In this document: one piece after another, positions 9,540 through 18,466 of the stretch
Layout of the letters: every line of letters starts with the position of its first letter
How positions within the stretch are numbered: position 1 is the first letter of the stretch
DNA from: Thermococcus sp. 21S7
GTDB taxonomy: Archaea > Methanobacteriota_B > Thermococci > Thermococcales > Thermococcaceae
Reading direction: 5' to 3'
DNA length: 64,000 nucleotides
Assembly: GCF_012027615.1 (NCBI RefSeq)
Contig: NZ_SNUT01000004.1
Coordinates: 62,001-126,000 of the forward strand
The notes under the pieces: model-generated
What the model saw: only the letters and a program-made list of their open reading frames with translations
Database searches by the model: none
What the model was told of the DNA's origin: nothing
Position numbers and translations under genes: made by a program

Positions 9540-9761
9540 ATGGCCATCGTTACTGTCCGCGTTCCCGATGAGTTGAAGCTCAAGATGAAGGAGCTTGACA
9601 TAAACTGGAGCGAGGAAATCAGGGAGTTCATAAGAAGGCGCATAGACGAGGCAGAAAGAAAGAGACGAATACAGGAAGCCTTAGAGCTTGCAAAGGCGAG
9701 TGGAAGCGTGAGCAGGGGTTTTGCAGCGAAGTCCGTGAGGGAGGACCGTGATAGTCATTGA
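9540..9761 (+). CDS. VapB-like antitoxin
   Basis: ATG at 9540; 73 residues. The N-terminus (MAIVTVRVPDELKLKMKELDINWSE) looks like a ribbon-helix-helix-type DNA-binding segment: a beta strand with the VRVP pattern, then helices. The C-terminal half is charged and would wrap the toxin. The 3' end overlaps the PIN-domain gene by 14 nt, the usual antitoxin-toxin arrangement. Such pairs generally autoregulate; a TATA-like TTTTATC lies near 9500. Confidence 0.8.
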   Translation: MAIVTVRVPDELKLKMKELDINWSEEIREFIRRRIDEAERKRRIQEALELAKASGSVSRGFAAKSVREDRDSH

Positions 9762-10140
9762 TGCCTCGGCCCTTGTGAAGGTCGTGTTGCAGGAACCAGG
9801 TTGGGAAGAAGTACCAACGGAGCCACACGTGGCGACGCTCGACTATGCACTCGTTGAGGGCATGAATGCAATCTGGAAGGCAGTGCGACGTGGAGAGCTA
9901 ACCATTGAGCAAGGAAAGGTTAAGGTAATCGTTCTTAAGACGTTAGGGAGCTCGATAACACTTTTTGAGGCGCAAAACTTCTTCGAGAGGGGGCTGGAAA
10001 TAGCATTGAGTGAGAACATCACAATCTACGATGCCCTTTACATAGCCTTAGCGGAGGCTCTAAAGGCTGAACTCCTGACGGCGGACGAGAGGCAATACTA
10101 CGCGGCCAGAAATTATGTGGAGGCGAAGCTTGTTCGATGA
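9748..10140 (+). CDS. PIN-domain ribonuclease toxin (VapC-like)
   Basis: GTG start at 9748 (MIVIDASALVKVVLQEPGW), 130 residues. The PIN-domain acidic residues are visible: the first Asp in VIDAS, Glu in LVEGMNAIW, Asp in TIYDALYIALAE and Asp in LLTADER, so the active site appears complete. VapC proteins are Mg-dependent RNases that usually cut tRNA or rRNA and are neutralised by the partner just upstream. The antitoxin gene overlaps this one by 14 nt. Confidence 0.87.
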   Translation: MIVIDASALVKVVLQEPGWEEVPTEPHVATLDYALVEGMNAIWKAVRRGELTIEQGKVKVIVLKTLGSSITLFEAQNFFERGLEIALSENITIYDALYIALAEALKAELLTADERQYYAARNYVEAKLVR

Positions 10141-10369
10141 CTTCTGGAAGGCCATGCCAGTACATCTTTTGAGATAGTTCGAGTATGAGACGATGGAAAA
10201 CGTAGCCGGGAAATTGGGGCTAACACGGAATGGCGGGTTAAGATGGACAGGATTCGAGCCGAAGCTAGGGCAAACGTTGATGCAGTTCTCGATAGAGCAT
10301 TTGGATACCTAAAAACCTCCAAGAGCTGGGGGCAGAGCTCTATGATGAGCTTCCCGGTATGTAATGAAA
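10141..10369 (+). pseudogene. Possible decayed coding fragment, unknown
   Basis: No intact gene fits here. One plus-strand frame reads IGANTEWRVKMDRIRAEAR and continues ANVDAVLDRAFGYLK. After a 1-nt shift near 10312 it reads LQELGAELYDELPGM and stops at about 10363. The amino acid pattern is protein-like and helical, suggesting the frameshifted C-terminus of a lost gene. I do not recognise the family. It sits between two convergent toxin-antitoxin pairs. Confidence 0.35.
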
Positions 10370-10624
10370 TCACCTGTACGCCCTCTCTCTTCGCTCAATC
10401 TTGAAGATTACAACCCTGAAGTTCTCGTCATCTACCTCGTAAAGGATTCTAAACTGGCCTACACGAATTCTGTACGTGCGCTCTTCACCACGAATCTTTT
10501 TGTAAGGGTATGAGAAAGGATTCCCAGAAAGGCGGAGAATTATCTCTTTCAGTTTTCTCCTATGCGCGGGTTGCAGAGCTTTTACCTGCTTGGCGGCTTT
10601 CTTTGTAAAAACAACCTCGTACAT
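10370..10624 (-). CDS. RelE/ParE-family toxin
   Basis: 84 residues (MYEVVFTKKAAKQVKALQP), the typical length of archaeal RelE. The beta-alpha-alpha-beta pattern ends in strands with GEERTYRIRVGQFRILYEVD and VVIFKIERRERAYR, where Arg and Tyr residues expected of a ribosome-dependent mRNA interferase are present. The partner gene lies 3 nt upstream in the same direction. The pair converges on the VapBC pair. Confidence 0.87.
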   Translation of the reverse strand: MYEVVFTKKAAKQVKALQPAHRRKLKEIILRLSGNPFSYPYKKIRGEERTYRIRVGQFRILYEVDDENFRVVIFKIERRERAYR

Positions 10625-10627
10625 TGG

Positions 10628-10810
10628 TCACTCCTCAAAAAGCTCCTCAAATCTGACGAACTCTCCCCGTTTGACCTCCTCGCGCATTTTTCTAAGCTCC
10701 TCCCTCTCCTTCTCCGTTAACTCCTCATAACCAATGAAGTTGTCTATCTTGGCGTTAAGGGTCATAAGTAATCTCTCAATGCGCTCCAGTCTCTCAACTA
10801 CCTCACTCAT
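10628..10810 (-). CDS. RelB-like antitoxin
   Basis: A 60-residue, highly charged helical protein (MSEVVERLERIERLLMTLNA) ending VRFEELFEE, a C-terminal acidic tail like those that pack on RelE. No clear DNA-binding domain is visible, as in small archaeal RelB antitoxins that are mostly long helices. It is encoded immediately upstream of the toxin and probably translated with it. Confidence 0.75.
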   Translation of the reverse strand: MSEVVERLERIERLLMTLNAKIDNFIGYEELTEKEREELRKMREEVKRGEFVRFEELFEE

Positions 10811-10842
10811 GTTCCCACCATTACAACTTTATCTCTTTGTCC

Positions 10843-11547
10843 TTAAATACTTCCCGATTCAATCCCCTCCAAAACCTCCAGAATTCCCTCAACCCCTGGA
10901 ACCTCAAAGCCCTTTTCGTGGATTTTTCTGACCTCCTCTGCCTCCGGGTTAATCCAGACAGCCCACATGCCGGTCCTCAGCGCCCCCTCGAAGTCCTCCG
11001 CGTAGGTGTCGCCGATGTGTATTGCTTCGTCCGGCTCTATACCGAATGCTTCGAGCGGCTTCCTGAACATCTCAGGCATCGGCTTGTAAGCCAGAACCTC
11101 GTCGGCGAAGAATGTTTTGTCTATTAAGTTCATAAGCCCGAAGCGCTCCAGCAGGAGCCGGGTGTACGAACCCGGCCAGAACATCACGTTGCCGGTCACT
11201 GTAACCTTCAGCCCCTTTCTCTTGACGCCCTCCAAAGCTTTCTTCGCTCCGGGGAGGACTATCTCGTCGCCAACGTTGAGCGTTGCCCTTGCGGCGGCCC
11301 TCTTGACGAGTTCGACGTCTGTTCCCAGGAGCTCTGCCAGCATTTCCTGGCTCTCTTCGAGGGCCCTAGAGGGGTCTCCAGCTGTTTCTGCCCTCATGCG
11401 CTTTATCCTCTCGCGTGAGAGCATCATTCCCTCGACGACGTCTATTATGCACGTCCCCATCAGCTTGGAGAGCTCAACGGCCATCGCATCGAGCATGACG
11501 TTGATGTCGAGGAGCGTGTTCCAGACGTCGAATGAGACGAGCTTCAT
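10843..11547 (-). CDS. HAD-superfamily hydrolase
   Basis: ATG at 11547 is preferred, with GGTGATAAGG just before it; an in-frame GTG is at 11556. The protein has 234 residues. HAD motif I is SFDVWNTLLD (the second Asp is replaced by Asn), motif II VTVTGNV, motif III Lys in the AYKPMPEMF region and motif IV IHIGDTYAEDFEGA. The Asn in DxWNT is usual in one subgroup of HAD phosphatases and does not by itself imply inactivity. Substrate unknown. Confidence 0.85.
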   Translation of the reverse strand: MKLVSFDVWNTLLDINVMLDAMAVELSKLMGTCIIDVVEGMMLSRERIKRMRAETAGDPSRALEESQEMLAELLGTDVELVKRAAARATLNVGDEIVLPGAKKALEGVKRKGLKVTVTGNVMFWPGSYTRLLLERFGLMNLIDKTFFADEVLAYKPMPEMFRKPLEAFGIEPDEAIHIGDTYAEDFEGALRTGMWAVWINPEAEEVRKIHEKGFEVPGVEGILEVLEGIESGSI

Positions 11548-11587
11548 CCTTATCACCGGGGGTAATACGGAGGGCGAATTTAAAAAC

Positions 11588-12619
11588 TCAACGCCCCCGC
11601 TCCCTCCCAGCCAGGTAGGCGAGGCCCTCCATGAGTCCGGCCTCCCTTAGAACCGCTTTGAGGTTCCTGAAGCGGGAGCGCATGACGAACAGCTCATAGA
11701 ATCCCTCCAGGTTGCCCCAGTGGCCGTAAGCTGATAACGCCAGGTACATGACTTCCTTGGGCTTGAGCTTCCTTTCGAGGCTCTCGTTTAGGGCCTTAAG
11801 TCCCGGCTTTATCCTCTCAAGAAGTCCCTCCCTCGCTATGAGGTGGAGCATCAAATCCTCGACGGTCGGCTTCTTCCACTCGATGACCTCGTCCCCGAAG
11901 GGCAGGCCGATTATCAGCGGAACCACCTCGGTTCTCCCGACGATGTAGCCGCGGGGTGTTTTCCTGTGCCTGAAGCCGGAGAGCTTTCCGGCTATCGAGG
12001 CCAGGGCGGCGTCTCTGTCCTCATCGATGTCAATGGCGACTCCAAGCCTCTCGACTGTGAAGTCGAAGACGTCCATGGCCCTGAGGAAGTTGCCGAGGTT
12101 CCTTATAACCCCGGAGTTGCCCTCGCTCGGCAGCACCGCGAGATAGTAGCCATCTCCCTCGCGCTTCAGCAGGTCGAAGTTGTCGCGCTCAAAGACGCGC
12201 TCGATGAACCGCAGGCTGTATGGAGCCTCCCGGCTCTCCTTGAACTCGAAGAGCTTCTTGAAGACTGCCTTGAAGAACTTGGAGTCTGTCTTCCCCTCGA
12301 CGAACAGAACGCTTGTCCCTGCATTCTCACCGGAAAAGCCGCCGCGAACGTCGAAATCGAGGTACTTCCTCAGCTCGTAGGCCTCCTTCATTGTGAGGCT
12401 CTTCCCCGTGTCGGAGTATATCAGGACGTTCCCATCTCCCCGTCTGAACTTCCAGGCGATTAAATCGATGAGCTCAAGGCTCGCCGTGACGACGGTCTCT
12501 TCTCCGGTCAGGGAATCAACGAAGTCGATTAGTTCATCGCGGTTCTTCCTGTACTCGGGGAATAGAATGGCCTTTTCATCTGCGAATCTCTCAAACCTGT
12601 CTCCAGTTACGATCCTCAT
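11588..12619 (-). CDS. TOPRIM-like domain protein, function unknown
   Basis: 343 residues, start ATG 12619 directly after the stop of the DUF2391 gene (TGA-ATG), so the two are translationally coupled. In the middle, VLFVEGKTDSKFFKAVF supplies the TOPRIM glutamate and AIDIDEDRDAALASI supplies the DxD-type acidic cluster. This combination suggests a metal-dependent TOPRIM fold of the OLD-nuclease or primase type. The N-terminal ~100 residues and the helical C-terminus are unassigned. Activity is inferred from motifs only. Confidence 0.6.
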   Translation of the reverse strand: MRIVTGDRFERFADEKAILFPEYRKNRDELIDFVDSLTGEETVVTASLELIDLIAWKFRRGDGNVLIYSDTGKSLTMKEAYELRKYLDFDVRGGFSGENAGTSVLFVEGKTDSKFFKAVFKKLFEFKESREAPYSLRFIERVFERDNFDLLKREGDGYYLAVLPSEGNSGVIRNLGNFLRAMDVFDFTVERLGVAIDIDEDRDAALASIAGKLSGFRHRKTPRGYIVGRTEVVPLIIGLPFGDEVIEWKKPTVEDLMLHLIAREGLLERIKPGLKALNESLERKLKPKEVMYLALSAYGHWGNLEGFYELFVMRSRFRNLKAVLREAGLMEGLAYLAGRERGR

Positions 12620-13159
12620 TCACTTCACCATGTCAACGGTTATTGCGCCTATCACGGCGAAGGTGCTCACGAGCACAGTTGCGTTCAGGTACTGAACCGC
12701 GTTGAAATCGGCTATCCAGTTGATTCCATACAGGGATATCAGCCCCGCGGAGATTAGATACGCTATGAGTGCCACGGTCAGCAGCCTCTTGGGCACGTGG
12801 AACAGCTCCTCCCTCTTGAGGTTTCCTATACGGGACTTTGCTATGAAGAGGTACGCCACGGCCAGCGTCATCAGGAATATCGCGACGGCCCGCTCGATGG
12901 AGATGTCCTTCGCTATCTCCCAGAGCTCCGCGGTAAACAGGAAGGGGAGGGCGAAGGTGACCGCTCCGACTATCTCCTGGGCTATGTCGTCCCAGCCGAG
13001 CTTGTCCGGGGCCTTTCTCATCTCGTTCTCTCTTTTCAGTTCCTCGATGCTGGAGTACAGCTCTTCGAGACGTCTCTCCATTCCGGTTCGCCTTTCGTTT
13101 TCAATCCGGTGCTCAGGTTCGGGGTTCATCATCCGGTCAGTATTGGATTCACTCATCAT
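12620..13159 (-). CDS. DUF2391-type integral membrane protein
   Basis: The start is placed at ATG 13159 (MMSESNTDRMM), because longer in-frame starts would run under the divergent surface-protein gene. The protein has 179 residues. It has an N-terminal charged coiled-coil stretch (ELYSSIEELKRENEMRK) followed by four hydrophobic helices: VGAVTFALPFLF, AVAIFLMTLAVAYLFIA, LLTVALIAYLISAGLI and VLVSTFAVIGAITV. The DIAQEIVGAVTFALPF pattern resembles the DUF2391 family. It is co-transcribed with the TOPRIM-like gene. Function unknown. Confidence 0.65.
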   Translation of the reverse strand: MMSESNTDRMMNPEPEHRIENERRTGMERRLEELYSSIEELKRENEMRKAPDKLGWDDIAQEIVGAVTFALPFLFTAELWEIAKDISIERAVAIFLMTLAVAYLFIAKSRIGNLKREELFHVPKRLLTVALIAYLISAGLISLYGINWIADFNAVQYLNATVLVSTFAVIGAITVDMVK

Positions 13160-13226
13160 CGCGGGAATAACTCCCAGGGAAACGTTATAAATATTGGGTG
13201 GCATTTTTAAATCGGTGATAGAGGAA

Positions 13227-14693
13227 ATGAGGAAAGCATCGCTGTTGCTTTTATTGGTTGTTACCTTTGGTATGCTCATCACGCCGATTAACGCGGCGGT
13301 TACTGGAATAAACTCATCGAACACTGTGATAGTCCTTCCGACCACCAAGATAGTCAACGGCGTGCCCGTTCATGTAGGCGAGGATGCTATAACCGGTTCG
13401 AGACTTGGTGCATTCCTGGTTCTTCAGGGTGTTTCTAGGGGAACGTACACAAAAACCGTTTCCATACCTGTTGAGTACCACAGCGTGCTTATTCACGATG
13501 AAAACCAGACCTATAAGCTCAACTCCGTTGACATGCCCGACGTCGGCGTTAACGTCAGCGACGAGCCTGTTGGGCACGGGATAGTTATCCAGGTCAACTT
13601 TTCGTGCGTTGATTTCAACTCCACTCGGAGGGCCGCTGAGTTCACTGATCGTAGCGTTGAGCTAATATTCAATGAGAACACGACACCTTTCGGTTTTGGG
13701 GGCGGATATCGAGCCGTTGCTACCAGGCTTAATGGGGTGGATGTCGTTTACGTGTATTCTTTCTCTCAGGTGAACGAGTCCAGTACCTCCCTTCTGGAGA
13801 CGTTAAGCGTTGGGGAATGGAAAATTCATTTTGTTGACATCAAAGTCAGCGATGAGACGATGCTGGTGGACCTCACGTACCCCAGCGGGCTCGTAAAGCG
13901 TAAGGTGATGCATGTCGGCAGGTACTATTTGATGTACCTCGATGCCGAGGAAAACGAGGACTTTGAGGTATTTGACACTTACCCATCTAATAGAATCGAT
14001 GAACTGCTCGAAAAGGGTGCCAGGAACGTTTTGGTGTTTGCTCCCACCAGTCTCTTTGTGGGGATTGGCGGAACGAAATCCGTGATATTTAACTACGAGT
14101 ACTACTCAAAGGCTAGGCGGTACCAGGATGGGGATGTGTACAGGGATCAGTGGGTGTGGGACATAGACCCCACTAACAACCTTTACGTTCTGTACCTCCA
14201 TGCGAATGGGAGTCCTAGCTTCAGGAATGTCCTCATCGGTGAGGGCTCCGCATTAAAGTTGCCCACCGAGTGGGGGCTTGAGATAGTCCCGGTGTTCGCG
14301 AAGGATAACAATGACAAGATAGTCGGGATCGAGGGCTATCGCTTCGTGCGCGTTGCTTCCGTAACCGGGAATGTCTCCATAACCGCGCCGAAGATTGAGG
14401 CTACTGACGATGTATACGATTTTATAGTTGAAGACACCCAGCTCAAGGAATTCCCTTCGGACAAGAACGTCATAATCATCGGCGGCTGGGTCAGCAACAA
14501 GGCGTGGGAGCTGCTGGAGCGGACCTACGGCAAGGACGCTGTCAGCGCTATCAAAGACGAGATAAACCGGAAAGGCTACGTGATAAAGGAGCTCAAGAAC
14601 CCGCACAACCCGAGCTACAAGGTGATAATCCTGGCAGGGAAAACCTACGGGGAGACCAGACTCGCCGTGGAGAAGTTCATGGAGGAAATGTAA
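13227..14693 (+). CDS. S-layer-like secreted surface protein
   Basis: ATG at 13227 gives a clean signal peptide (MRKASLLLLLVVTFGMLITP, then INAA); the open frame extends upstream to 13194 without one. The protein has 488 residues and many NxS/T sites. The C-terminal ~75 residues (IIIGGWVSNKAWELLERTYG, then IKDEINRKGYVIKELKNP, then VIILAGKTYGETRLAVEKF) resemble the C-terminal domain of archaeal S-layer proteins. It is likely exported and either part of, or associated with, the cell envelope. It is smaller than the major Thermococcus S-layer protein and may be a minor paralogue. Confidence 0.65.
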   Translation: MRKASLLLLLVVTFGMLITPINAAVTGINSSNTVIVLPTTKIVNGVPVHVGEDAITGSRLGAFLVLQGVSRGTYTKTVSIPVEYHSVLIHDENQTYKLNSVDMPDVGVNVSDEPVGHGIVIQVNFSCVDFNSTRRAAEFTDRSVELIFNENTTPFGFGGGYRAVATRLNGVDVVYVYSFSQVNESSTSLLETLSVGEWKIHFVDIKVSDETMLVDLTYPSGLVKRKVMHVGRYYLMYLDAEENEDFEVFDTYPSNRIDELLEKGARNVLVFAPTSLFVGIGGTKSVIFNYEYYSKARRYQDGDVYRDQWVWDIDPTNNLYVLYLHANGSPSFRNVLIGEGSALKLPTEWGLEIVPVFAKDNNDKIVGIEGYRFVRVASVTGNVSITAPKIEATDDVYDFIVEDTQLKEFPSDKNVIIIGGWVSNKAWELLERTYGKDAVSAIKDEINRKGYVIKELKNPHNPSYKVIILAGKTYGETRLAVEKFMEEM

Positions 14694-14720
14694 AATCTTA
14701 TTTTACCCTCCTGTTATGAT
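14694..14720 (+). terminator. T-rich terminator after the surface protein
   Basis: AATCTTATTTTACCCTCC just after the stop codon; no stem. Confidence 0.3.
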
Positions 14721-14821
14721 TTCATCCTCTCAATTCGAGCCAGAATTAAGTCTCATTTTTGATTTAAACGCTGAGTAATTCCCGGCTTCTTTTAATAAAT
14801 CTTTCGGTGGAGGAAGAGGTA

Positions 14822-14830
14822 GGTTTATAT
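14822..14830 (+). promoter_or_regulatory. TATA box for the MFS gene; probably leaderless mRNA
   Basis: GTTTATATA centred near 14827 is about 26-28 nt before the ATG at 14855. There is no Shine-Dalgarno between them. Transcription would therefore begin at or within a few nt of the start codon. Confidence 0.6.
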
Positions 14831-14854
14831 ACTCAAATCGCGGTCTGAACGTTC

Positions 14855-16018
14855 ATGTCACTGCAGAACTATCGCGGGTTCGGAAGGGACGCATGGCTGC
14901 TCGTTGCCTACTCATTCGCCTCCGCTTTCGGGGGCAACATAGCCTGGTTTATCTTCCCGTTCTATCTAAAATCGCTCGGCTTCGACTACACCAACATAGG
15001 CATGGTCTTCTCGCTCTCAACGCTGGCCCAGGCGGCGGTTCTGCTGTTCTCGGGCCCGTTCGGCGCGAGGGTGGGCTACAAGAAAACCGTCCTCCTTGGA
15101 GTGAGCATGATGTTCCTCGGGAGGCTCGTTCAGGTTCTCCACCCGACCCTCTGGATGCTCGCCCTGGGCGGCGTTTTGATAGGGATAGGCATGGCGCTGG
15201 AGTCTCCCTCATTCATGGCGCTGCTCAGCGGGGAGGTGGAGGACGGGAAGAGGCACTACCTGTTCAGCCTCTCCTCGGGAATCGGCACGATAGCATCTGC
15301 CCTCGGAATACTCGTCGCCGGCTTTCTCTCGCGCTGGCTGAGCTATGGGCAGGTGTTCTCCCTGGTCCTCGTGGTCATACCTATTCGGTTCGCGGTAGTT
15401 CTCTTCGTCAGGCCCGTGCTTGAGAGGCATTCCCGCGGGCTGAACCTTGACCGGAGCCTCCTCGTCAGGATAGGCCGCTTCGCCCTTCCCGGGGCGCTGA
15501 TAGGTCTGGGTGCGGGAATAGCGATTCCCTACATGGGGCTCTGGTTCAACCAGCGCTTTGGGACGAGCCTGGAGAGCATCGGCTGGCTCTTCGCCTTCCA
15601 GCAGTTCATAATGGGGATTGGGATGTTCCTGCTGCCGATGATAGCCGACAGGTTCGGCAGCGTTAAGACAATCGTCTCCTTCAACGGGACTGCGAGCCTC
15701 CTCATAGGCGCTCTTCCGTTCTCGCCGGCCTTCCCCGTTGCGGCGGTCGTGTACATCCTCAGGACGATACTGATGAACATAGTCAACCCGATATGGAACT
15801 CCTTCATGATGGGGTTCTTTGGGGAAGAGGAGCGCTCCACCGCGATGGCGCTTAACAGCCTGGCCTGGACGGCTACTTTTGGGGTGGGCCAGTACGTGGG
15901 CGGCGTTCTCTTCGACATGTCCCTGGTCTGGCCGTTCCTGATAACCGCCTTCCTGTACAGCCTCTCGATGGTGGTGTTCTGGGGCTTTTTCGGGAAGAAA
16001 AGAATGGAGGGGGATTAA
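14855..16018 (+). CDS. Major facilitator superfamily transporter
   Basis: 387 residues with about 12 predicted membrane helices and no signal peptide. Conserved MFS features include the loop after helix 2 (GPFGARVGYKKTVLLG) and a similar motif in the second half (MIADRFGSVKTIV). Substrate cannot be read from the sequence; set of motifs and length fit drug or metabolite exporters of the DHA type. It converges on the chemoreceptor gene, with 16 nt between their stops. Confidence 0.85.
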   Translation: MSLQNYRGFGRDAWLLVAYSFASAFGGNIAWFIFPFYLKSLGFDYTNIGMVFSLSTLAQAAVLLFSGPFGARVGYKKTVLLGVSMMFLGRLVQVLHPTLWMLALGGVLIGIGMALESPSFMALLSGEVEDGKRHYLFSLSSGIGTIASALGILVAGFLSRWLSYGQVFSLVLVVIPIRFAVVLFVRPVLERHSRGLNLDRSLLVRIGRFALPGALIGLGAGIAIPYMGLWFNQRFGTSLESIGWLFAFQQFIMGIGMFLLPMIADRFGSVKTIVSFNGTASLLIGALPFSPAFPVAAVVYILRTILMNIVNPIWNSFMMGFFGEEERSTAMALNSLAWTATFGVGQYVGGVLFDMSLVWPFLITAFLYSLSMVVFWGFFGKKRMEGD

Positions 16019-16034
16019 TCCGAACCGAACAATC

Positions 16035-18266
16035 TTAGAGTCTGAACTGCTCCACGTTCTCGCGGAGCTCTCTTGCTATCTCCCTCAGCTTGGCCGCTCC
16101 CGCGCTTAGGGCTTCTATCTCCGCTCTCTGCTCCTGCATGGCGGAGTTAACTTCCTCCGCGCTGGCGGTGGTTTCCTCTGCACTCGCCGCCAGGCCCTCC
16201 AGTGCCTGCAGGGCCCTGCTGACTTCCTCGTGTGTCCTCTCGGTCTGCTCCTTTATCGCGGCCACCTTTTCACCGACCTCCTGTACCATTTCCGCTATGT
16301 ATCCGAGGTAGCCGAGGCTCTCGCTCAGGGTTTCCGTTGAGCTGGCCACGTTGTTTACGCCCCTCTGTGTTTCCTCAACCGCCCTTCTAACCTTCTCGTC
16401 CATTTCCTCTATGATGTCCCTGATTGTCTCCGCGGCATTCTTGCTTTCTTCCGCCAGCCCCCTTATCTCCTGGGCAACGACCGCGAAACCTCTACCCGCT
16501 TCTCCGGCCCTTGCCGCTTCGATAGCCGCGTTCAGGGCTAGGAGATTTGTTTGTTCTGCAATGTTGCTTATGGCGTGTGTTATCTCCCCTATGCGTTTGC
16601 TCATCTCACTGACCGCGTTGACAGCCTCCTCTATGAACGCCATTGATCGTTTTATGCTTTCAACGTCTCTGACGGCTTCGTCGCCCTTCTTCCTGCCCTC
16701 CTGCGCTATTCTAACGACCTCGTCGATGGCACCCTCGAACTCCTCCATGACCCGGGACGTTTCCGTTGTGACGTCGGAAACGAGGCGCATGCCCTCGGTT
16801 ATGCTGTTTATGTGCTCCTGCTGTCTCTGTGCCTCGATGCTGACCTGTTCTATCGCCTCGCTGACCTGATCCGTTGAGTTCTTCACGTGAACGGCTATTC
16901 CTGCCAGTTCATCGGCTTGCTCGTCGAGTTCCATTCCAATCCTGCGGATGTTGCCGATCAGGGCCCGCATCTTAGCGGACGTCCCCTGGAGTGCAACGAT
17001 GATGTTCTGGAGGTCACCCCTGGCCCGGGTGTCCACGCTGTAGTCCAGCCTTCCTTCAGCCATTGCCTCCAGCTTTTCGATGACCTCGTTGAGAGTGCCG
17101 ATTACGTCGGATGAAATCGACTCGAACGCCGTTATCAGCTTTCCTATCTCATCGTCCCTGTGGGGATAGTCTATCGCTCCAACCGCGTCCCTGGCCTCTT
17201 TCAGTCTGCCTGCAGCTATCAGCTCCGCGGCGTTTCTCAGTTGCTCCACCGGCTGGAGTGCCTTTTTGAGGTATCTAACGCTCAGGAGCACAAGGCCCGC
17301 CGCGAGGGTTACCATGACAACCGTTCCGTAGAGAACCTCCCGGGATGCCGCGTGCTTTGCGTTGTCAAGTGCGCTGATAAGGCCTCCCACCAGTTCGTCC
17401 TCTGGTGCGACTGCCGCAACTGTCCACCCCGTAGTTTTGCTTTTGGCAAAGGAAACGACCATCTTTTTTCCGTCTAGATTGAGCTCAACAACGCCCTCTT
17501 CGGAGTTTTTCATCGCCCTTGCGAGCGCCTCGTATCTCCTGTCGTTAAAGATGTTCAGCTTTCCGACGAGATCCTGGTTCGGATGTATCACCACCGTCCC
17601 GTTGGGGCTTATGACGAAGAGGTAACCTGTCTTGCCTATCTTCGTGTTCATTATCTCCTGGGACAGGAGTGAGAAGTCAACGTCTATTCCCAAAACGCCC
17701 TTAACTACCCCCCCGTACTTTACAGGGGTGATGTAGGTTATGACCGTTTTGTTCGTTATTATATCCGTGTAAGGCTCAATCCAGCTGGGCCCCTCCCTCA
17801 CGGCCTTCTGGTACCATGGCGACTTCGTGGCGTTGTACCCTTCTGGAAGCTCTGCCCGGGGGATTATTATGAGCTTGCCCCGCGAGTCGGAGTAGTAAAC
17901 GTTTATTAAGTCTTTATTTGAGTTCTTTAGTTCAGAGAGCCTGTTGAAAACGCTGGCACTGAACGCGGGGGTGCTCGAATAACCCGGATACACCTCGTCC
18001 TTCACGTAGAGGGAACCTATGGATCCTGCGTAGGACTCCGTGACGACGATGAGCGGACGCAGCTGTTCGTCTATCATCACTGCGTATTTTTGACTCTCAA
18101 GTAGTGCTATCCTCTGCGCGTGCTCCCCGAGGGTAGGGGCAACGCTCTCCTCTATTTTGTTGCCCATGTCCTCTATGGTTCTAATTTGAATTAGTGTCGT
18201 CAAAAGGATGACTACCATGGCCATCCCAAGGAACATCGCGTACAACTTTCGGCGGAATCTCATCAT
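16035..18266 (-). CDS. Methyl-accepting chemotaxis protein with extracellular Cache sensor
   Basis: 743 residues; ATG at 18266 (or the adjacent ATG at 18263) after AAGGGGGCG. In order: transmembrane helix 1 (~residues 11-29); an extracytoplasmic double-Cache domain ([20 protein letters not shown], then [16 protein letters not shown], then [20 protein letters not shown]); helix 2 (~300-325); a HAMP linker; and a long coiled-coil signalling domain with the hairpin [20 protein letters not shown]. Glu and Gln pairs in the flanking helices are candidate methylation sites. The partner CheW/CheA genes are not in this window. Cache domains often bind amino or organic acids, but the ligand is unknown here. 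Confidence 0.93.
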   Translation of the reverse strand: MMRFRRKLYAMFLGMAMVVILLTTLIQIRTIEDMGNKIEESVAPTLGEHAQRIALLESQKYAVMIDEQLRPLIVVTESYAGSIGSLYVKDEVYPGYSSTPAFSASVFNRLSELKNSNKDLINVYYSDSRGKLIIIPRAELPEGYNATKSPWYQKAVREGPSWIEPYTDIITNKTVITYITPVKYGGVVKGVLGIDVDFSLLSQEIMNTKIGKTGYLFVISPNGTVVIHPNQDLVGKLNIFNDRRYEALARAMKNSEEGVVELNLDGKKMVVSFAKSKTTGWTVAAVAPEDELVGGLISALDNAKHAASREVLYGTVVMVTLAAGLVLLSVRYLKKALQPVEQLRNAAELIAAGRLKEARDAVGAIDYPHRDDEIGKLITAFESISSDVIGTLNEVIEKLEAMAEGRLDYSVDTRARGDLQNIIVALQGTSAKMRALIGNIRRIGMELDEQADELAGIAVHVKNSTDQVSEAIEQVSIEAQRQQEHINSITEGMRLVSDVTTETSRVMEEFEGAIDEVVRIAQEGRKKGDEAVRDVESIKRSMAFIEEAVNAVSEMSKRIGEITHAISNIAEQTNLLALNAAIEAARAGEAGRGFAVVAQEIRGLAEESKNAAETIRDIIEEMDEKVRRAVEETQRGVNNVASSTETLSESLGYLGYIAEMVQEVGEKVAAIKEQTERTHEEVSRALQALEGLAASAEETTASAEEVNSAMQEQRAEIEALSAGAAKLREIARELRENVEQFRL

Positions 18267-18426
18267 GTCGCCCCCTTGTATTATTTACAATATTTTGTGT
18301 TACATTTTAGCCAACTATCGGGGCGTTTCTAGTGGTTCGTCTATTTTTTTAAGTTCTTTGTGTATGTTCGAACTACGAACCTAATGTATGAAAATTATGT
18401 CACCCTGAGGGATTCGTTTTGATTAA

Positions 18427-18436
18427 TGTTTTTAAG
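18427..18436 (+). promoter_or_regulatory. TATA-like element for the DHH nuclease gene
   Basis: TGTTTTTAAG lies about 32 nt before the GGTGATGCTC-ATG start at 18467. A nearby inverted repeat, GTTCG-AACTA-CGAAC (18366-18380), lies in the divergent region shared with the chemoreceptor promoter. Confidence 0.4.
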
Positions 18437-18466
18437 CTCCCCGGAGAACCCACCGCGGTGATGCTC

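Noticed and set aside
12620-13357. Longer start for the DUF2391 gene at 13357
   Set aside because: It would extend over the promoter, signal peptide and 5' part of the divergent surface-protein gene; the extra residues are not protein-like for this family.
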